The notes under the pieces were generated by a model. It saw only the letters and a list, made by a program, of their open reading frames with translations, made no database searches and was not told the origin of the DNA. From Kondoa malvinella (Eukaryota > Basidiomycota > Agaricostilbomycetes > Agaricostilbales > Kondoaceae), in NCBI GenBank assembly GCA_039545315.1, contig BCIM01000001.1:606805-670804 (forward strand): DNA of 64,000 nucleotides, read 5' to 3'. Below, one piece after another: positions 21,908 through 33,901 of this stretch. Both the position numbers and the translations under genes were made by a program. Position 1 is the stretch's first letter; the number at the start of each line of letters is the position of its first letter.

Positions 21908-23202
21908 ATGGGATCTTCAAAGCTAGACGTGGGTAAGCTCAAATCACAAGCTAGAGACCTCGAATATCCAGCTGATCACATTTTAAACAGCGAAAAAGCA
22001 ACATCGAGAGAGGTCTCAACCTCAGCATCGCAAAAAGCTCGGTCTGCTCGAGAAGCACAAGGACTATGTCAAGCGGGCCAGAGACTTTCACTCGAAGGAA
22101 GACAGGCTCAAAAAGCTAGCAACGATAGCAGCATCTCGCAACAAGGATGAGTTCTACTTTGGCATGGTCAAATCCCGTACACAGGCATGTCTTTACGGGT
22201 GTACGCTGCCTTGTGTAGCTTACATCTCCGTTCCTTCGATTTGCAGGGAGGTGTGCATGTACAAGATCGAGGGAATGAAGCTCTGCCTCCAGATCTGGTA
22301 AAGCTGCTCAAGACCCAGGATATCAAGTATTTGCAAACACAGCGAGCCATGGAGCAAAAGGTCATTGCTGATGAGCAATGCATGTAGTGTGGTTTTGCTG
22401 AAATACCCTGGCAGAAAATCCTTCGCTTGCAAGAGTCCCTCACTTCCATTGCAAATTTACGGACGTCACCAGCCCTCGGCACAGTATTGAACCAGCTCGA
22501 CCCTATCAAGGGCGAAAAACCGACACTAGACATGCTTCTCGCCGATCCCTCCTCTTACTTCCGCTCAGATGCGTCGACCAGCGCAGCACCGTCCGTTTCA
22601 AATCGGAAACATATCGTCTTTACCGAAAATCTGGAAGATTGTGAGTATCCGCACTGATGCATGTTGTATTGATCTAACAAGCTCATAGTAAACGCCGCAC
22701 CTCAAAAGAGAGCAAAGACGATTTCTCGTCCTATTCTCGGTTTGACCAAATCCGAGATTCAAGCTCAACAAATTGTCAGTAACCCTTCCCTTACCCCGCG
22801 ATTCCTTCTGATTGTATTATAGGAACACTTGACGGACATTTGTACAGAACTACGAGCCCGCTTCATCCGTCTAGGCCATCTCGCAAGAGTAGAAAGAGAT
22901 TCAGCCATCCAAGCTATCCTCCTCTCTTCAAAAGGATCACGCAAAGAGATTGTTCGACCGCATAAGAATTCTGCTGCTGCGATAGAAGAACGTGAAGAGA
23001 GGGATAGGAAAGAAAGAGAGTTGGAGAGCATTAAAGGTAAACCGGAAATGATCAAGGGGCGGAAAGAGTATTTGCCAAAACCTGAACAGGGTCTAAGGAG
23101 CGGGGCGAGAGTCTGGGTACGTGTCAAGTATACCAGAATTGGCTTGTGGCTGATTCTCGTCCACGGCGGGTACAGAAATGGAAGAGCGAGAGAAAGAGAT
23201 AA
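21908..23202 (+). CDS. UTP11: UTP11, U3 snoRNP / SSU processome protein
   Basis: Seven exons: 21908..21932, 21991..22184, 22247..22360, 22415..22640, 22689..22774, 22823..23116, 23176..23202; 966 bases, 321 residues. The family core is plain: KQHRERSQPQHRKKLGLLEKH, then KDEFYFGMVKSRTQGGVHV, and the basic C-terminus RVWKWKSERKR. Family knowledge: UTP11 is a component of the small-subunit processome that organises 18S pre-rRNA folding in the nucleolus. The second intron (22185..22246) starts with GC rather than GT; the CAG/GCATGT context fits a GC-AG intron, and the join restores the conserved RT-QGGVHV sequence. The last exon codes for only eight residues and the stop. Confidence 0.93.
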
Positions 23203-24549
23203 AACAGCAAGACATTGTCTCTTCACGGTCGGGTCAGTCCCGCCCGCTTGCCCTGTACGATCTGGCTGACGCGCTGGTCTCATGACAGGTATCTGTCTCG
23301 CTGTATTCACATGTACTACCTCAACATCCATTGCATCTCATACCCATATACACTTCCTTTCCGCTATCATCAAACTACTTGCTCTTGACCTTTTGCTATT
23401 CTCTGCTACTACAGCAATACTTCCGGCATTGTGGAAGAAGTCATCTTCCGTTCTTGGCGGCTTCGAGGCAGTGCCTGCCATTCAAATCTATTCAACTGCA
23501 AACGCTTACAGTCTTCCGGCTTGCGTAGGCTTCGTCCTATGAACCTTATAAGCAGTCCTGCTTTAGTCTGCATGTCAAGATACAATTTGCTATTGTCGGA
23601 CAACCGGTCAGCATGGCATCGCGTTCTTTTGCTATCAGCCGCTTTCTGTCTCTTCCTCCTGTCTGCCATACCGCTTTATCTTCACCTAAAGACCTATCTA
23701 TCTCGTCATGCTAGACGGAACTCTGAACGCCGCCGAGGCTGGCTCTGCAAGCATCAACTCACTCTCCCTCGATTGGGCAGATGCGGATACAAAGCAGCAC
23801 ATGTACATAGCTACGAGGGTACATCAGCATCGTGTACGTGTCTGAGGTTGTCTCACATTGTGCATCGTTTTGCCCAACAACGTCCAGAAAGCTGCGGAGC
23901 CCCTCGTGGTGTAGGTCTGAGCAGGCTCTGAGCTGCAAGCCAGCTACAAGCCTCTCTTGCCAAAGCCCTGCAGGCTGTGCAGCTCGCCGATCACCCCAGA
24001 CCAAGCTATGCCAGTCAGGACATTGCATGAATCGATTCCGACAAGCAATCCTGCCTACAATTTCATAGACGCAGTTACCTGATTTAAAGGTCTTCTATCT
24101 ATTTCGCCATCAAGAGCTTCTATTCGTACTGTGCTCTGTCAAAAGTGTCTCCAACCTCTGCTCGAGCATCTTGTCGAAGGGCGTCCTGATTTCGAAGTCA
24201 TCTTTCACTTCCTCTTTCTCGACGCGCACAACCATCACTTTAAGGAATGCAGCTTCCGCCAAGTCACAGACTGCCACGACGTTGAGCTACTGAGACGTCG
24301 TATTTGCGCGGAAATTGCCGTCTTCCCGCAGCTGAATGGTCCAGCCAATCCTGATTTGGGCACCTTGGTTGATCAGCCAATCGTGTGCAGGCTTGAGTCA
24401 GATGATGCTGCGAGGCGAGGGAAAAGACAAAGGAAAACGAAATTCTTGAGGCGAAGGGCGGCTGCTTACTAAGCGAAAGAGCCCTCGTGCCGACGTCTAC
24501 CTCGCGAAACGACAAAAGCCGTTGGGCGAAGTACAGACATAATAATGCA
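23203..24549. other. 1.35-kb spacer with unassigned open stretches
   Basis: Between UTP11 and the 3' end of the FunK1 gene. Several open stretches on the plus strand look more regular than chance, for instance from an ATG at 23708 and around 23955-24070 and 24130-24472, but none shows a recognised motif and I could not join them into one frame with consistent splice phases. A short unrecognised gene or a decayed one may lie here. Confidence 0.35.
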
Positions 24550-27031
24550 TCAGTTCAAACGAAGTCTCTTCCTAGCTTCTGCTAGGCTGTTTACAGTCTT
24601 CCTAGCCTTACCCTGGCTGCCGTTCTTGTCATCTTGTGCGTCTCTTGCCCTGTTCTGTTCTGCAACCGTCTTCGCCAACTCCTCCTTCGCCAACTCCTGA
24701 GCGCGATACTTCGCATCTTTCTGTGCATCTAAATGAAGCAAAGACGTCGTCAGCTAAGATGCTCTGAGGCGACCGAAAACGAACCCCATTCAGACCAAGT
24801 TCGGTCGCACAAGTCTCCCAGCGAGTCTTCCACTACATCAAAGCATGCCGCCATCTGGCTAACGCTCTCCCGCCATGACATATTCTTGGGCGCAACGATG
24901 GCATCATACTCTGACTGCCATGAATCCGTTCTGTCCCCGGACAGGCTTCCGCATATGGCCCAAAATCGTCTCTCAGCTTCTGCCGGCAGGATAGCTGCTG
25001 CTGCATCCGCTATACGTCTCATTCCTTTGCACAGCGACTCTTCTTCAGCTGCTGATGAGGTGACTTGAGCTGCAAGTTTCAAGTCAAGTGTCTCGTAGCG
25101 CAGGAAGTTATCTTGACCGCACGTCAATGCCGACGCTGTCGAAAATTGCGGTGTACTCGTCTGCTGATACTGCTGTCGCTGCCTAGATGTCGCTAATGAG
25201 GGTGGGCCCATCGAAGAGAGCTCTGAACGGAGTAGAGTCGACTGAGCAGCTTTGTCTGAATCTGCATCGGCTGGCGGCGTTCCAGAATCCAGTCGAGCAG
25301 AGCGGCGTATTTTGTCAGGTTTAGATGAATCAGCTAGTGCTTTAGTCGTATTCTTTGGTTTCGAGCTTGGGGATTCGAGAAAGAGAGATAGTATAGCATA
25401 AGAGACCAGATGACAGAGGGACTCAGCATCCAAGCGAGGGTGCCAGGGTATCAGCTTTGGGCACAAGCCTGCCGCGGCAACAGCGTAGGAGACACAATCG
25501 GGGGTTGCCTGGAATAGCAAGGAAAACTTAGCTCGAGCTGCATCTAGGAAGACAAGAAACAAACAGTCAGGCCGCCAGGAGGGATTGTCATCCAATCCTC
25601 GATCGCAGTATTGGTAGCCGGGTCGATCATCAGGCCAGCGTCGAAGTCTAACCAAAGGCATCGATGATCTTCTTTCACAATGATGTTTCCCATGCTAATA
25701 TCTCGGTGGGCAATGCCAGCGGCTTGTAGTGCTGGATAACCTGTTCATGCATCAGCTGACATCAGGTCGTCACGAAACGCCACTCACTGCGAAAGACATC
25801 CGCTAGAAATGTCAAGAGCGCTCCTAAATCAGGCAGACTCTCCCGGCTGATACGTGACCCTTTGCCTGTGGTCGTCATGATCCAACATTGCCGCTCTACG
25901 TGTCCCATCTTTCCGACTTGCTGTACAACCCTTGGGAATTCCTTGAACGCTATCGGTTTGGGAAGACTGCCATGAAACTCGCTGAAAACATTGTCATTCT
26001 CGGTGAAAGCTTCGTAGCGTGCAAGAAGAGCCATTTCGACTGGTGTGTTATTGAGCAGGCTGTCTTTCCTCAACCAAACGAACTTTGTGACTATCGATGC
26101 GCCATCTATTGCGCGAGGGGACTTTTCATATACAATAGTCGATCTACCGAAGGGCCGGAAATGCTGACCGAGGGTCTTTGCTGTCGTGAAATCAAAAGTG
26201 TCGAGATCGGGAGAGGGAGAGGACAGCCGTACATAAGGCGATTTCTTGGTCTCCGTCAAGTCGAAATTGCCCAGATACTCCTGCGGCGACAGCAAGAGAA
26301 AGCCGAATAAGGATAGAGTGACCTTGACTTGCGCCGCAGCGAACCATTGCGAGAGCTTGCAGTAAAAGGCGTTTTCCCTGTTGACGCAGTAGACATAAAG
26401 CATATCGTTGACGAAGTTGAAGCCAGTGGCAAAAGGTCGGGCAGGGTGCGCATGTAGCAGGAGGAGGATATTGTAAAGGAGCTGGAGATGTTTGCCATCG
26501 TCCATGCTTGTCTTTGTAGAAACTGTAAGCTCGCCAAAGAAGTCGATATTCCGGTATGTCTTCACAGCGACCGTCTCTGACACCCCCATCACGTCTGGTT
26601 TTCGGTCTACTTGGATCTCTGCTGTTCTGGAAATAGGCGCAGAGTCTCTGGAGGTATCCATTTTCCGAAGCAAGGGGAACTGCAAGGCCTGCATTAGATG
26701 TGGACCAATGCCAGAGACGGCGACCTACAGAAGTAAAATTGGAAGTCACAGCTTGCTCTATCGCTTGCACAAGCGGAACCGCATTGAGGTCGGACTTCCA
26801 TTGATTGTAAGCTACCCCTAAGTTTCGCCTGGAAATGTCGACCAGCGATTCCTGTAATGAAAGCGCGATTTCTTCATAGACAGCCGATATATCGTGGTCC
26901 GGTAAGTCTGGTGCTAGGTTTGCGACAAAAATGCTGAGGTCTGGGAGTTCAACTAGGTTATTGCGGAAGACGTTGTCTGCTGTTTCTTGAGCCCGCGTCC
27001 GTTTCCATACTGCACCAGCATCCGTTTCCAT
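24550..27031 (-). CDS. FunK1-type fungal protein kinase-like protein
   Basis: Five exons: 27031..26729, 26688..25788, 25740..25565, 25508..24785, 24728..24550; 2283 bases, 760 residues. The centre carries the FunK1 kinase-like core: AVKTYRNIDFFGEL region, then GIAHRDISMGNIIV (HRD about residue 412) and LWLDFDAG in place of DFG. The next block, PWHPRLDAESLCHLVSYAI, matches the position of the 'RHDLES' helix of the family. The C-terminal 250 residues are helical and charged and end in a Lys/Arg-rich coiled stretch. Family knowledge: FunK1 proteins form a large, fast-evolving kinase-like family of mushrooms and relatives with unknown targets. The first intron is only 40 bases. It is intact by phase, and it borders a block of broken genes. 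Confidence 0.82.
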
Positions 27032-27135
27032 CCTGCACCAGGATTACTGGACACTTTCGAAGGTTTTCGAGGCGTGTGACCACTCCCAGACATGACGAGA
27101 CGAAGTAGGAACTAAACCAAACAAGAAGCCAATCG

Positions 27136-27661
<526 letters not shown>

Positions 27662-27739
27662 TGAACGAAGTCCACTGACATGTATAAAGGGCGCGACATC
27701 AGATCGGTAATTACGATGTCGATCAGAGGGCAGACTCAC

Positions 27740-28265
27740 TTGAATCACCACCTCCGGGCAGATCAACTAAAACAGCGCCCGGAGACAGGACATCCGCCTT
27801 AAGGGAGACTCGGACTTTCTTGATCAATGGCCAGTACTCTTGCGCATCACTCCCATCCTCGCCCTCGTCTCCACCCCTCGAGTCGACGAATTTGCGCACT
27901 TGTTCAGCAAGATCATCTCCATCTTTTGCTTCTATCCTGATTGAGCATCCAAGATGTTCTGTGATGACAGTCGTCTCCATCAAAGTCTCTATCCATACAT
28001 TAGGGAAGTAGTCTTCAGCAGGATAATCTTCATCAGGTTCTTCTTGGCCGTCAGCTGGAGCGTTCATGTGCAGCTCCGGGTAGACGCTGCTGATTTTCGC
28101 CCAAGCTATTCCAGGAATGGTGGAAGGGTCATCCCAGCGATTATCGTCCGCTTGACCGTTGGCTAGATCATTCTGCAGATCTTCCAGCTATTCACGCCAT
28201 TCTTCGGGAGAAAGGAAATCGACTTCAGCTCGAATATCCGGTCCATCGCGGTCGGCGAGCTTGAG
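27740..28265 (-). pseudogene. dynamin-like GTPase (SLIP-GC-like) fragment
   Basis: Reading leftwards from about 28265, the frame gives DRDGPDIRAEVDFLSPEEWRE, a TAG at 28188..28190, then LEDLQNDLANG, an acidic region, and VSLKADVLSPGAVLVDLPGG GDS up to a GT donor at 27739. The DLPG motif is the G3 box of dynamin-superfamily GTPases, and the order matches the large SLIP-GC-like proteins common in basidiomycetes. The G1 (P-loop) exon upstream and the later exons are missing, and the TAG interrupts the frame. I call it a decayed fragment. Confidence 0.72.
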
Positions 28266-28414
28266 AAGGGCTTGCGAATCAACGTAAAAGATTGCTTGAC
28301 TCGTGGAATCAGAGGTCCTTCTTCCTTCTTGCGCACAGACAGCGAGCAGGCGACATCACAGGCTTGGAAGCAGAGAGCCAAGCTGATCGAAGCGCTGTGC
28401 TTTACTTGCTATAG

Positions 28415-29366
28415 GATCTACTTTGAATCGCCTCAGGACTCGCCAATCACTTTGAGGACAAAGTATGGGCTCTTCCAGCGGTGTGATCAGTCTATACTGG
28501 ACAAATCAGTCTGGGCATGTCGCAAATGTACGTGCTGTCCTATATGCAGGCTGTTGTGGCTCATATTCATCTTCTGATAGTTCCCAAGCAAGAGAGTGAC
28601 TGCCGTCGACCGATAGTGGGACGTCTGGATCAGCTTCATGTACAAGAAGATATGCCTAATCAGCCCGCCGTGCTATCAAATTACCTTCGTTCCGCCCAGT
28701 CATTACACTCGCCATCGTCTGTATCACTTCTAGGAGAGCAGTCTGAACAGCTTGAGCAATTGGGGCAGCATAATCGAAGGAGAAGAGATTATGAGTACAC
28801 TTCGTTCTGTTCACTTTGGCGTCTCGCTGGGTGTGTTTCATCCTGTCAGACTTGGTCTAATCGCTCACAAGCGTACTATTACGTAGATACATTTCTCAGC
28901 TCTCGTCGTCTTTGGTCTAGGGTCGCTGTTGTGCATGCTGGTTGTGTTGGGCGGAGGCAAGAGGAAATGAGCGAAAGCATGGTCAGTCGCCGAATCAGTA
29001 CTTCGCAGTCAGCTACTGAGTGCGCATCATAGGCCACTCTGCGCAGGATTGGTCGGTCTACATGCAGGTTTCCAGATCGCAACAATGGCTATCGTTCTTC
29101 AGGCCTATCGCATCGACAGTCGCTTCTACATGGGCACTTCTCTAGGCTATTCCTTTGGCCTAAGTCTGACAAGTTGGATCTTGGATGTCCTGTTATGCGC
29201 TGCTACAGCTCTGACTGGAATCTACGGCCAATGGGAAATCCCAGACTTGGAAGACCTGAACAAGCCTCTGCTGCAATCATCGTCATCGCAACATCATGGA
29301 GTAATTAGGATGTGGATTGAGTGCTATGTATATAATAGAGCTGCATGTGCATTTGGAATAGCATGA
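28415..29366 (+). pseudogene. SUR7/claudin-like four-helix membrane protein, truncated and interrupted
   Basis: Exons 28415..28527, 28581..28844, 28900..28981 and 29033..29366 join in phase. They give an outer loop with TKYGLFQRCDQ and paired Cys, helix 2 (SSSLVVFGLGSLLCMLVVLG), helix 3 (PLCAGLVGLHAGFQIATMAIVL) and helix 4. This is the layout of SUR7/PalI-type membrane proteins. The exon for helix 1 is absent: the fragment starts at an AG acceptor (28414), directly after the GTPase fragment. A TGA at 28968..28970 lies in frame right after GGGKRK, at a spot where an Arg codon (CGA) would be expected. Loss of the start and a nonsense codon make it a probable pseudogene. Confidence 0.7.
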
Positions 29367-29639
29367 CCCGCATTACGTGTTTTCGAGTATTACAAGACTG
29401 CAGGCAGCAACGTACATTCACTACCAGAGTAGCAGCACGATCCCTGCCCTATTACGCATACTGTACACTGAATAGCCCCGAAAGAAGATCAAATAGCATC
29501 GAAGCCAGGCCGAGCTTGTTGATTCTAGGTCAGGAAGGAAACATTGCACATTCCATTGTCGAGCATGTTCCGCAGGAATAGATGTGAAGAGATTTTGAGC
29601 TGATAAAGAATGAGCTGCTTCGGAGGCCTAGATGCGTGC

Positions 29640-30415
29640 CATTGAGACTTGGCCTTGGTGACATGCGAAGACTCTCACAGTACTAAGCATCTTAATGTTC
29701 TGCTCATCATTGCTTGAAGTGATAATGAGTCGGTTCAGGTCTAGATGATCTTCACTATATGTTGGGGGGGTAGACGCAGAATTGCGAGCACCAAGACCAG
29801 TTGCAGCGTGCCGTAAGTGCCCCATCCGTTCCTGCTGGTATGCCTCTCTTTCCTGCCTTTCTTCTAGCATTTGCCGCCAAAGTTCTAGATAGCGAGACAA
29901 CAAGCGCCTTTCTAGGTAAGTCTTGCATGCGACTATGCGGATCTGCTCATCCAGTATCTGATCCACAAGATTATTGGACATGTCATCGATGAAGCCGGCT
30001 CGTTCAGATAAAAGTTGTTGCCGATCTTGCTCTTCGACTACAGCAAGTGTATCTACAGCTATCTCTTCCACCTTCAAACCTAGTACGCTGGCGAAGAGCT
30101 TTTCGACTAGCTGATCTGCAATGGCTTGCGCGTTCAGCTTGCTTGAGGATACCACCGGTATGGGAGAAGCTGGTACGCGGGCACTGACGCTTTTTCTTGA
30201 GGGCACTTGAGAGCTTTGCCAATAGGAAAATCTTTGGTAGCTGGAGAGAGCGAGGAAGGTTTGAGGCTTGCTCTTGTAGTCGGTACTATGTTCGCTTCGA
30301 CCAGAGGTGTTTTCGGAGTTGAAGCCTTTGCTGCGGGCGCATCCGATTTGGGACTTTCGGCAGGCATAGCAAAGCCAAACGGGTTGCTAGATGTTACGAT
30401 AGGAGCGCGCAGACC
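29640..30415 (-). pseudogene. SAC3-like mRNA export factor fragment
   Basis: The frame contains SSNPFGFAMPAESPKSD, then, after a one-base shift around 30190-30235, KLNAQAIADQLVEKLFASVL and a coiled stretch ending YLERRLLSRYLELWRQML. The latter is the C-terminal helical region that follows the PCI domain in SAC3/GANP proteins. The PCI domain itself is absent, as is the protein end, and I found no splice pair that would explain the frame change. It is best read as a broken partial copy. The nearby plus-strand membrane fragment starts only ten bases away, head to head. Confidence 0.6.
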
Positions 30416-30424
30416 TATCTACAG

Positions 30425-30808
30425 GAGCATCAGAAGGAAATTATCGGCGGATCCGTCGCTGGCGGCCTGGTCCTCCTAATTGGCATCTGCGTTGCTGTAT
30501 ACTTTCTGAAAAATCGCAACCATGAGCGAGACGAGCAGAATCGGCGACGCGACGATTTGGAAGCAGAGGCTGAGTCTGCGAGGATGCGTTCTCGTGGATG
30601 TTCGGATTGGGAGGAGAACGGCTGCGACGACAAAGATGGCTCCATTTTGTGGCTCAAGCGGAAAGCGACAGACACTGTCAGAGATCCGAAGAATCAAGAG
30701 ATGGTGCGAAAAGGTGCCAAGTTGCTAGCTCGATCTTACTCGGACAAGAAGCAGCAAGTACCAGGAAAGACCACATTTGCCATTGACCTGTTACACTCGC
30801 GCTTGTAG
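30425..30808 (+). pseudogene. single-pass membrane protein tail, 5' truncated
   Basis: A 127-residue open frame without a start codon begins right after a splice acceptor (CTATCTACAG). It carries one clear membrane span (SVAGGLVLLIGICVAVYFL) followed by a charged cytoplasmic tail rich in Arg, Asp and Lys. The pattern fits the C-terminal exon of a type I membrane protein, such as a fungal cell-wall sensor, but the family is not certain. No signal peptide or outer domain precedes it; the upstream DNA is the SAC3-like fragment on the other strand. Possibly one more captured piece. Confidence 0.5.
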
Positions 30809-30901
30809 ATTTTCACGTTATCTTTTTACCCTACTCTCGTTCATTGCAATATTGTACTTCCTCCAGCTACGTAGTGTTCCAGTCACATATAACCCACATA
30901 A

Positions 30902-32628
30902 TCAAGCCCTGAATGGCATGTCCTTCACATCCAGTATGCTATCGTCTTTCTCATCTTCCATCGTTGTGTACGACATCCCATTGTGACTGCTTGGCACACC
31001 GTCGGTAATGACCTCCGTACTGTTGTGCTCGTCAGCTCCATGCGAATGTGCGAGAGACGCTGCACTGACCGTGTAAGAATTTGCAATGGGTGGTTCGAGG
31101 ATTTCCCGAACGTTGTCTTGTGATTTGTTTGAGTGCCCATAGAGTCTGGCGGCAGGTCTTAGCAACCATCTGGGCTGATATCGGTTTGGCTTACCTGGCG
31201 CATCCTCTTTGGCCACGAAAGACCGAAAGCAGAGGAAGACGGCAGCACAACCTGTCCCCGCGGCATGAATCCAGAAATTGATGAGAACGTCCTTTCTATA
31301 ACTTGTGCCAACATTGTCCGAAACCACTTGTGCAAGAGAAAGGTAATGGAAAATAGCTTGAAAGAACATCAGCCGAGAGTACGAGTGTAAGTTAGAGACA
31401 CCGACCTATCGCAATCACCCATGTGAATGAATAGCAAATGAAGAGCACCAGGAGCTTTTGCATTTTTGCGAGTTTAGATGCTGAACCGCCTGTGGTCGTT
31501 TGTTGGCGGAGTTTGAAAGATTTTCGAACGGCTAGAAAGATAATGATTGATGCAGGGAAGAAAAGAATGACTTGTAGAGATGTGTCTGCTGTAGCCTGCG
31601 AGGAGCGTCAGATGGCCAAGACTAGGTATGAGAGCGGCACTGACGATGTATAAGCAGTCCTTGACCATGTCTCTTGATGAGTTGGCATTCAACCCCTGAA
31701 AAGCAAGCATGAGCATCCACTAGATGTTCAGAAGCCTTTACTCGCGAATTGAATCAGGTTCTGCTCGAAGAGCGGATTCTCGAAGTCTGCCCTAGCGATG
31801 GCATCGACTAGAAAGGTCGCATTGGCCAAAGCAGTATTGTATCGAGCGTTGCTGTGACTTTGTTCAGTGTCTGTGCAAAATTCAGAAAGACAAGCATACG
31901 CGACTAGACTGAGAGCAAAGCCAGTAGTGAAAAGACCCGCTGGAACGGCATAAACCATAAAGTGGTATAGCCAGACGTTCGGCATGGCCAGCGGGGAGTG
32001 TCCCCGTCCTATGAGGAGACGGATCAGTCACAACACAAACATGACACGGTTGGAAGCGCCTCACCTCGCACAGATCCCACCATCTGGATCGCACTCAGTA
32101 GAATTGAAGAGAAAACCCAATAGCCAGCTAGACCCAAAGGGATGCTCGGCAATAGTGCCAGGGCGAAAAGACCTTTTTGAGTCGTGCCCGTAGCGTAGAA
32201 GTCGTTTTTGCTCCGCCAAAAGACAGCCACGGCAGCGACCACACAGTACAGCGTCCCAAGTGGAACTGTGAGGAGTAAGATCTGTATCAAGAGCTATCGA
32301 AAAGCGTCACTTACGCCAGAGGAGAAGAGCATTCGGAGTGAGGTATCTCCCTTTCTTGTCTATCGAGAATATCAGCTCATGCATTGATCTGATAGAAGGA
32401 AAGCTGACCGTCTATAAAGCGAAAGAACCAAAGCTGATTTGTGCGTCTTTTTGCGATCACCTCGTGCACAAAAGTGCAGATGTAGATCAGCGCCGTCATG
32501 CAACTCAGGCTGCCCAGCACCAAGAGCTCCACGCGATACTTCATCTCCTGCTGTGGGTGTAGAAGAGTGTCCAAGACCGCAGCTACAGCAGGCCAGTCGC
32601 CAGTTTCAATGAGTGGTGCGAGGTCCAT
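30902..32628 (-). CDS. seven-helix membrane protein A, family unknown
   Basis: Exons 32628..32409, 32359..32315, 32265..32065, 32008..31742, 31670..31645, 31595..31406, 31356..30902 (467 residues). The order of helices and loops follows the protein encoded divergently at 33902-35740: WFFRFIDDKKGRYLTPN versus WLFRTANEARGRYVMVN; RGRGHSPLAMPNVWLYHFM versus RGRFNLRVPPPWVYHFM; and AIFHYLSLAQVVSDN versus IIYQYYNTAQKLSDN. The acidic tail ends DVKDMPFRA. The fourth junction is uncertain. The stronger acceptor (TTTTCAG, 31696) leaves the frame off by one, and only the weaker GAG at 31671 closes it, so a one-base lesion is possible. I cannot name the family; it is not a clear RTA1 or pheromone receptor. 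Confidence 0.6.
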
Positions 32629-33901
32629 GGTAAGGGTGATGAAGAAGGCAGGGTGTCTAAAAGGAAGAGGGTAAGGGATGGAACACAGAGGAGAAGAGAG
32701 TGGCCACCAGACTTTGCGCCGATGAAGATCCCTAACACCGAGCGTAAAAGAAGCATGCAGACCACGTCGCTACCCGACGAAGTGTCTGAGCGGTCGATCC
32801 GAGCGTCAAAGGGATAGGCGTTGTCTGCCCGATGCGTGGTCTAATCGCAGACTCGGCTCCTTGGCGCTGGAATAAGCAACCGCTTGGGTCTTTTGCATCG
32901 CTCGAGCCATCAGTGCGCAGGCGAGCGAGGGCAAAGCGGCAAGAGGAAATTTACTGCCTGCTAGTAATACTACAGCACCAAACGAAAGCTGTCTTAACAG
33001 ACAGTGGATGGACCATTGAGAACAAGATTAGAGGCGATGACATGCTCGAATAAAGGTGATAACTAGGTAACAGCCGGGCGCAAAAATCCGCATGGCGTCG
33101 CAATGGTGCAGCACATGCATGCACGAAGTTGGAGAAGCAGTTGCTGACCTGCCATCAAGCGTCTCTTATACCTTGCGACCGACCAGACTTTGTCGAGCGG
33201 ACACTTCGATATCGCCAGGTCATGGTTCTCCATGCAGCAAGACTACTTTGATGGCCATTTGCAACCTTCGCATATGCAGCAGAGACAGGCGAGCAGCCTC
33301 ATCCGGCCTGACAGTATCTCTTCAATTTGAATTTGCACTCTCGCAAAACATCGAGTCCATGACAGACTAGAGGCACAACATGTCCGTGACGGTCTGGCTT
33401 CACGATTAGTGGCTCCGAAGTAATCATATCCAGGTCGTGCTGTATTGGCTGAAGGTCGTTAACTGAAGAGGCCCAAATGGCTACAGGCGATTTCTTTGCT
33501 GTGTACTGTCGACTCTTCTGCTGGTACTCTGTCCTACTATTATGACCTTCTCGGCGGCCATACACTGGGCATGAGCGACTTCAAGCGCTCTACCGGCCCT
33601 GGCAATTACGCTTCTGCCTCATTTCTATCTTCAGGAGTCCTGTGCTCTGTATAGCCTACAGTCCTTGCAAGGCTCCATTGCTGTCTGCTATTGATCCCTC
33701 CCGCTTGTCCTGCTCAAGGCCGAGTCCAAAGTAAGTAAACTTTGTTGCACGATATCAGCCTATCATGATTGTGCGCCGGAGGTGGGATCAAGCACGGATC
33801 TTGTCCACATCTCCCGAAGCGATCCCTGCTACGATAACGACGCACAGGAGTATATCTATCCCGCTTTATCTCTTCTGCTTGCCTCCTACCTTACCTCCAA
33901 A
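32629..33901. other. intergenic region between divergent paralogues
   Basis: About 1.27 kb between the starts of two related seven-helix genes. Short open frames on both strands have no recognised motif. It should contain both promoters; I see no clear inverted duplication at this scale. Confidence 0.4.

Noticed and set aside
26192..27031. Reading the first FunK1 exon straight through as a 279-residue protein
   Set aside because: A 40-base intron at 26689-26728 moves into the frame that carries the kinase motifs; the read-through frame has no family features.
33092..33565. Open frames on both strands between the two seven-helix genes
   Set aside because: Overlapping frames with no motif and no splice signals that extend them.
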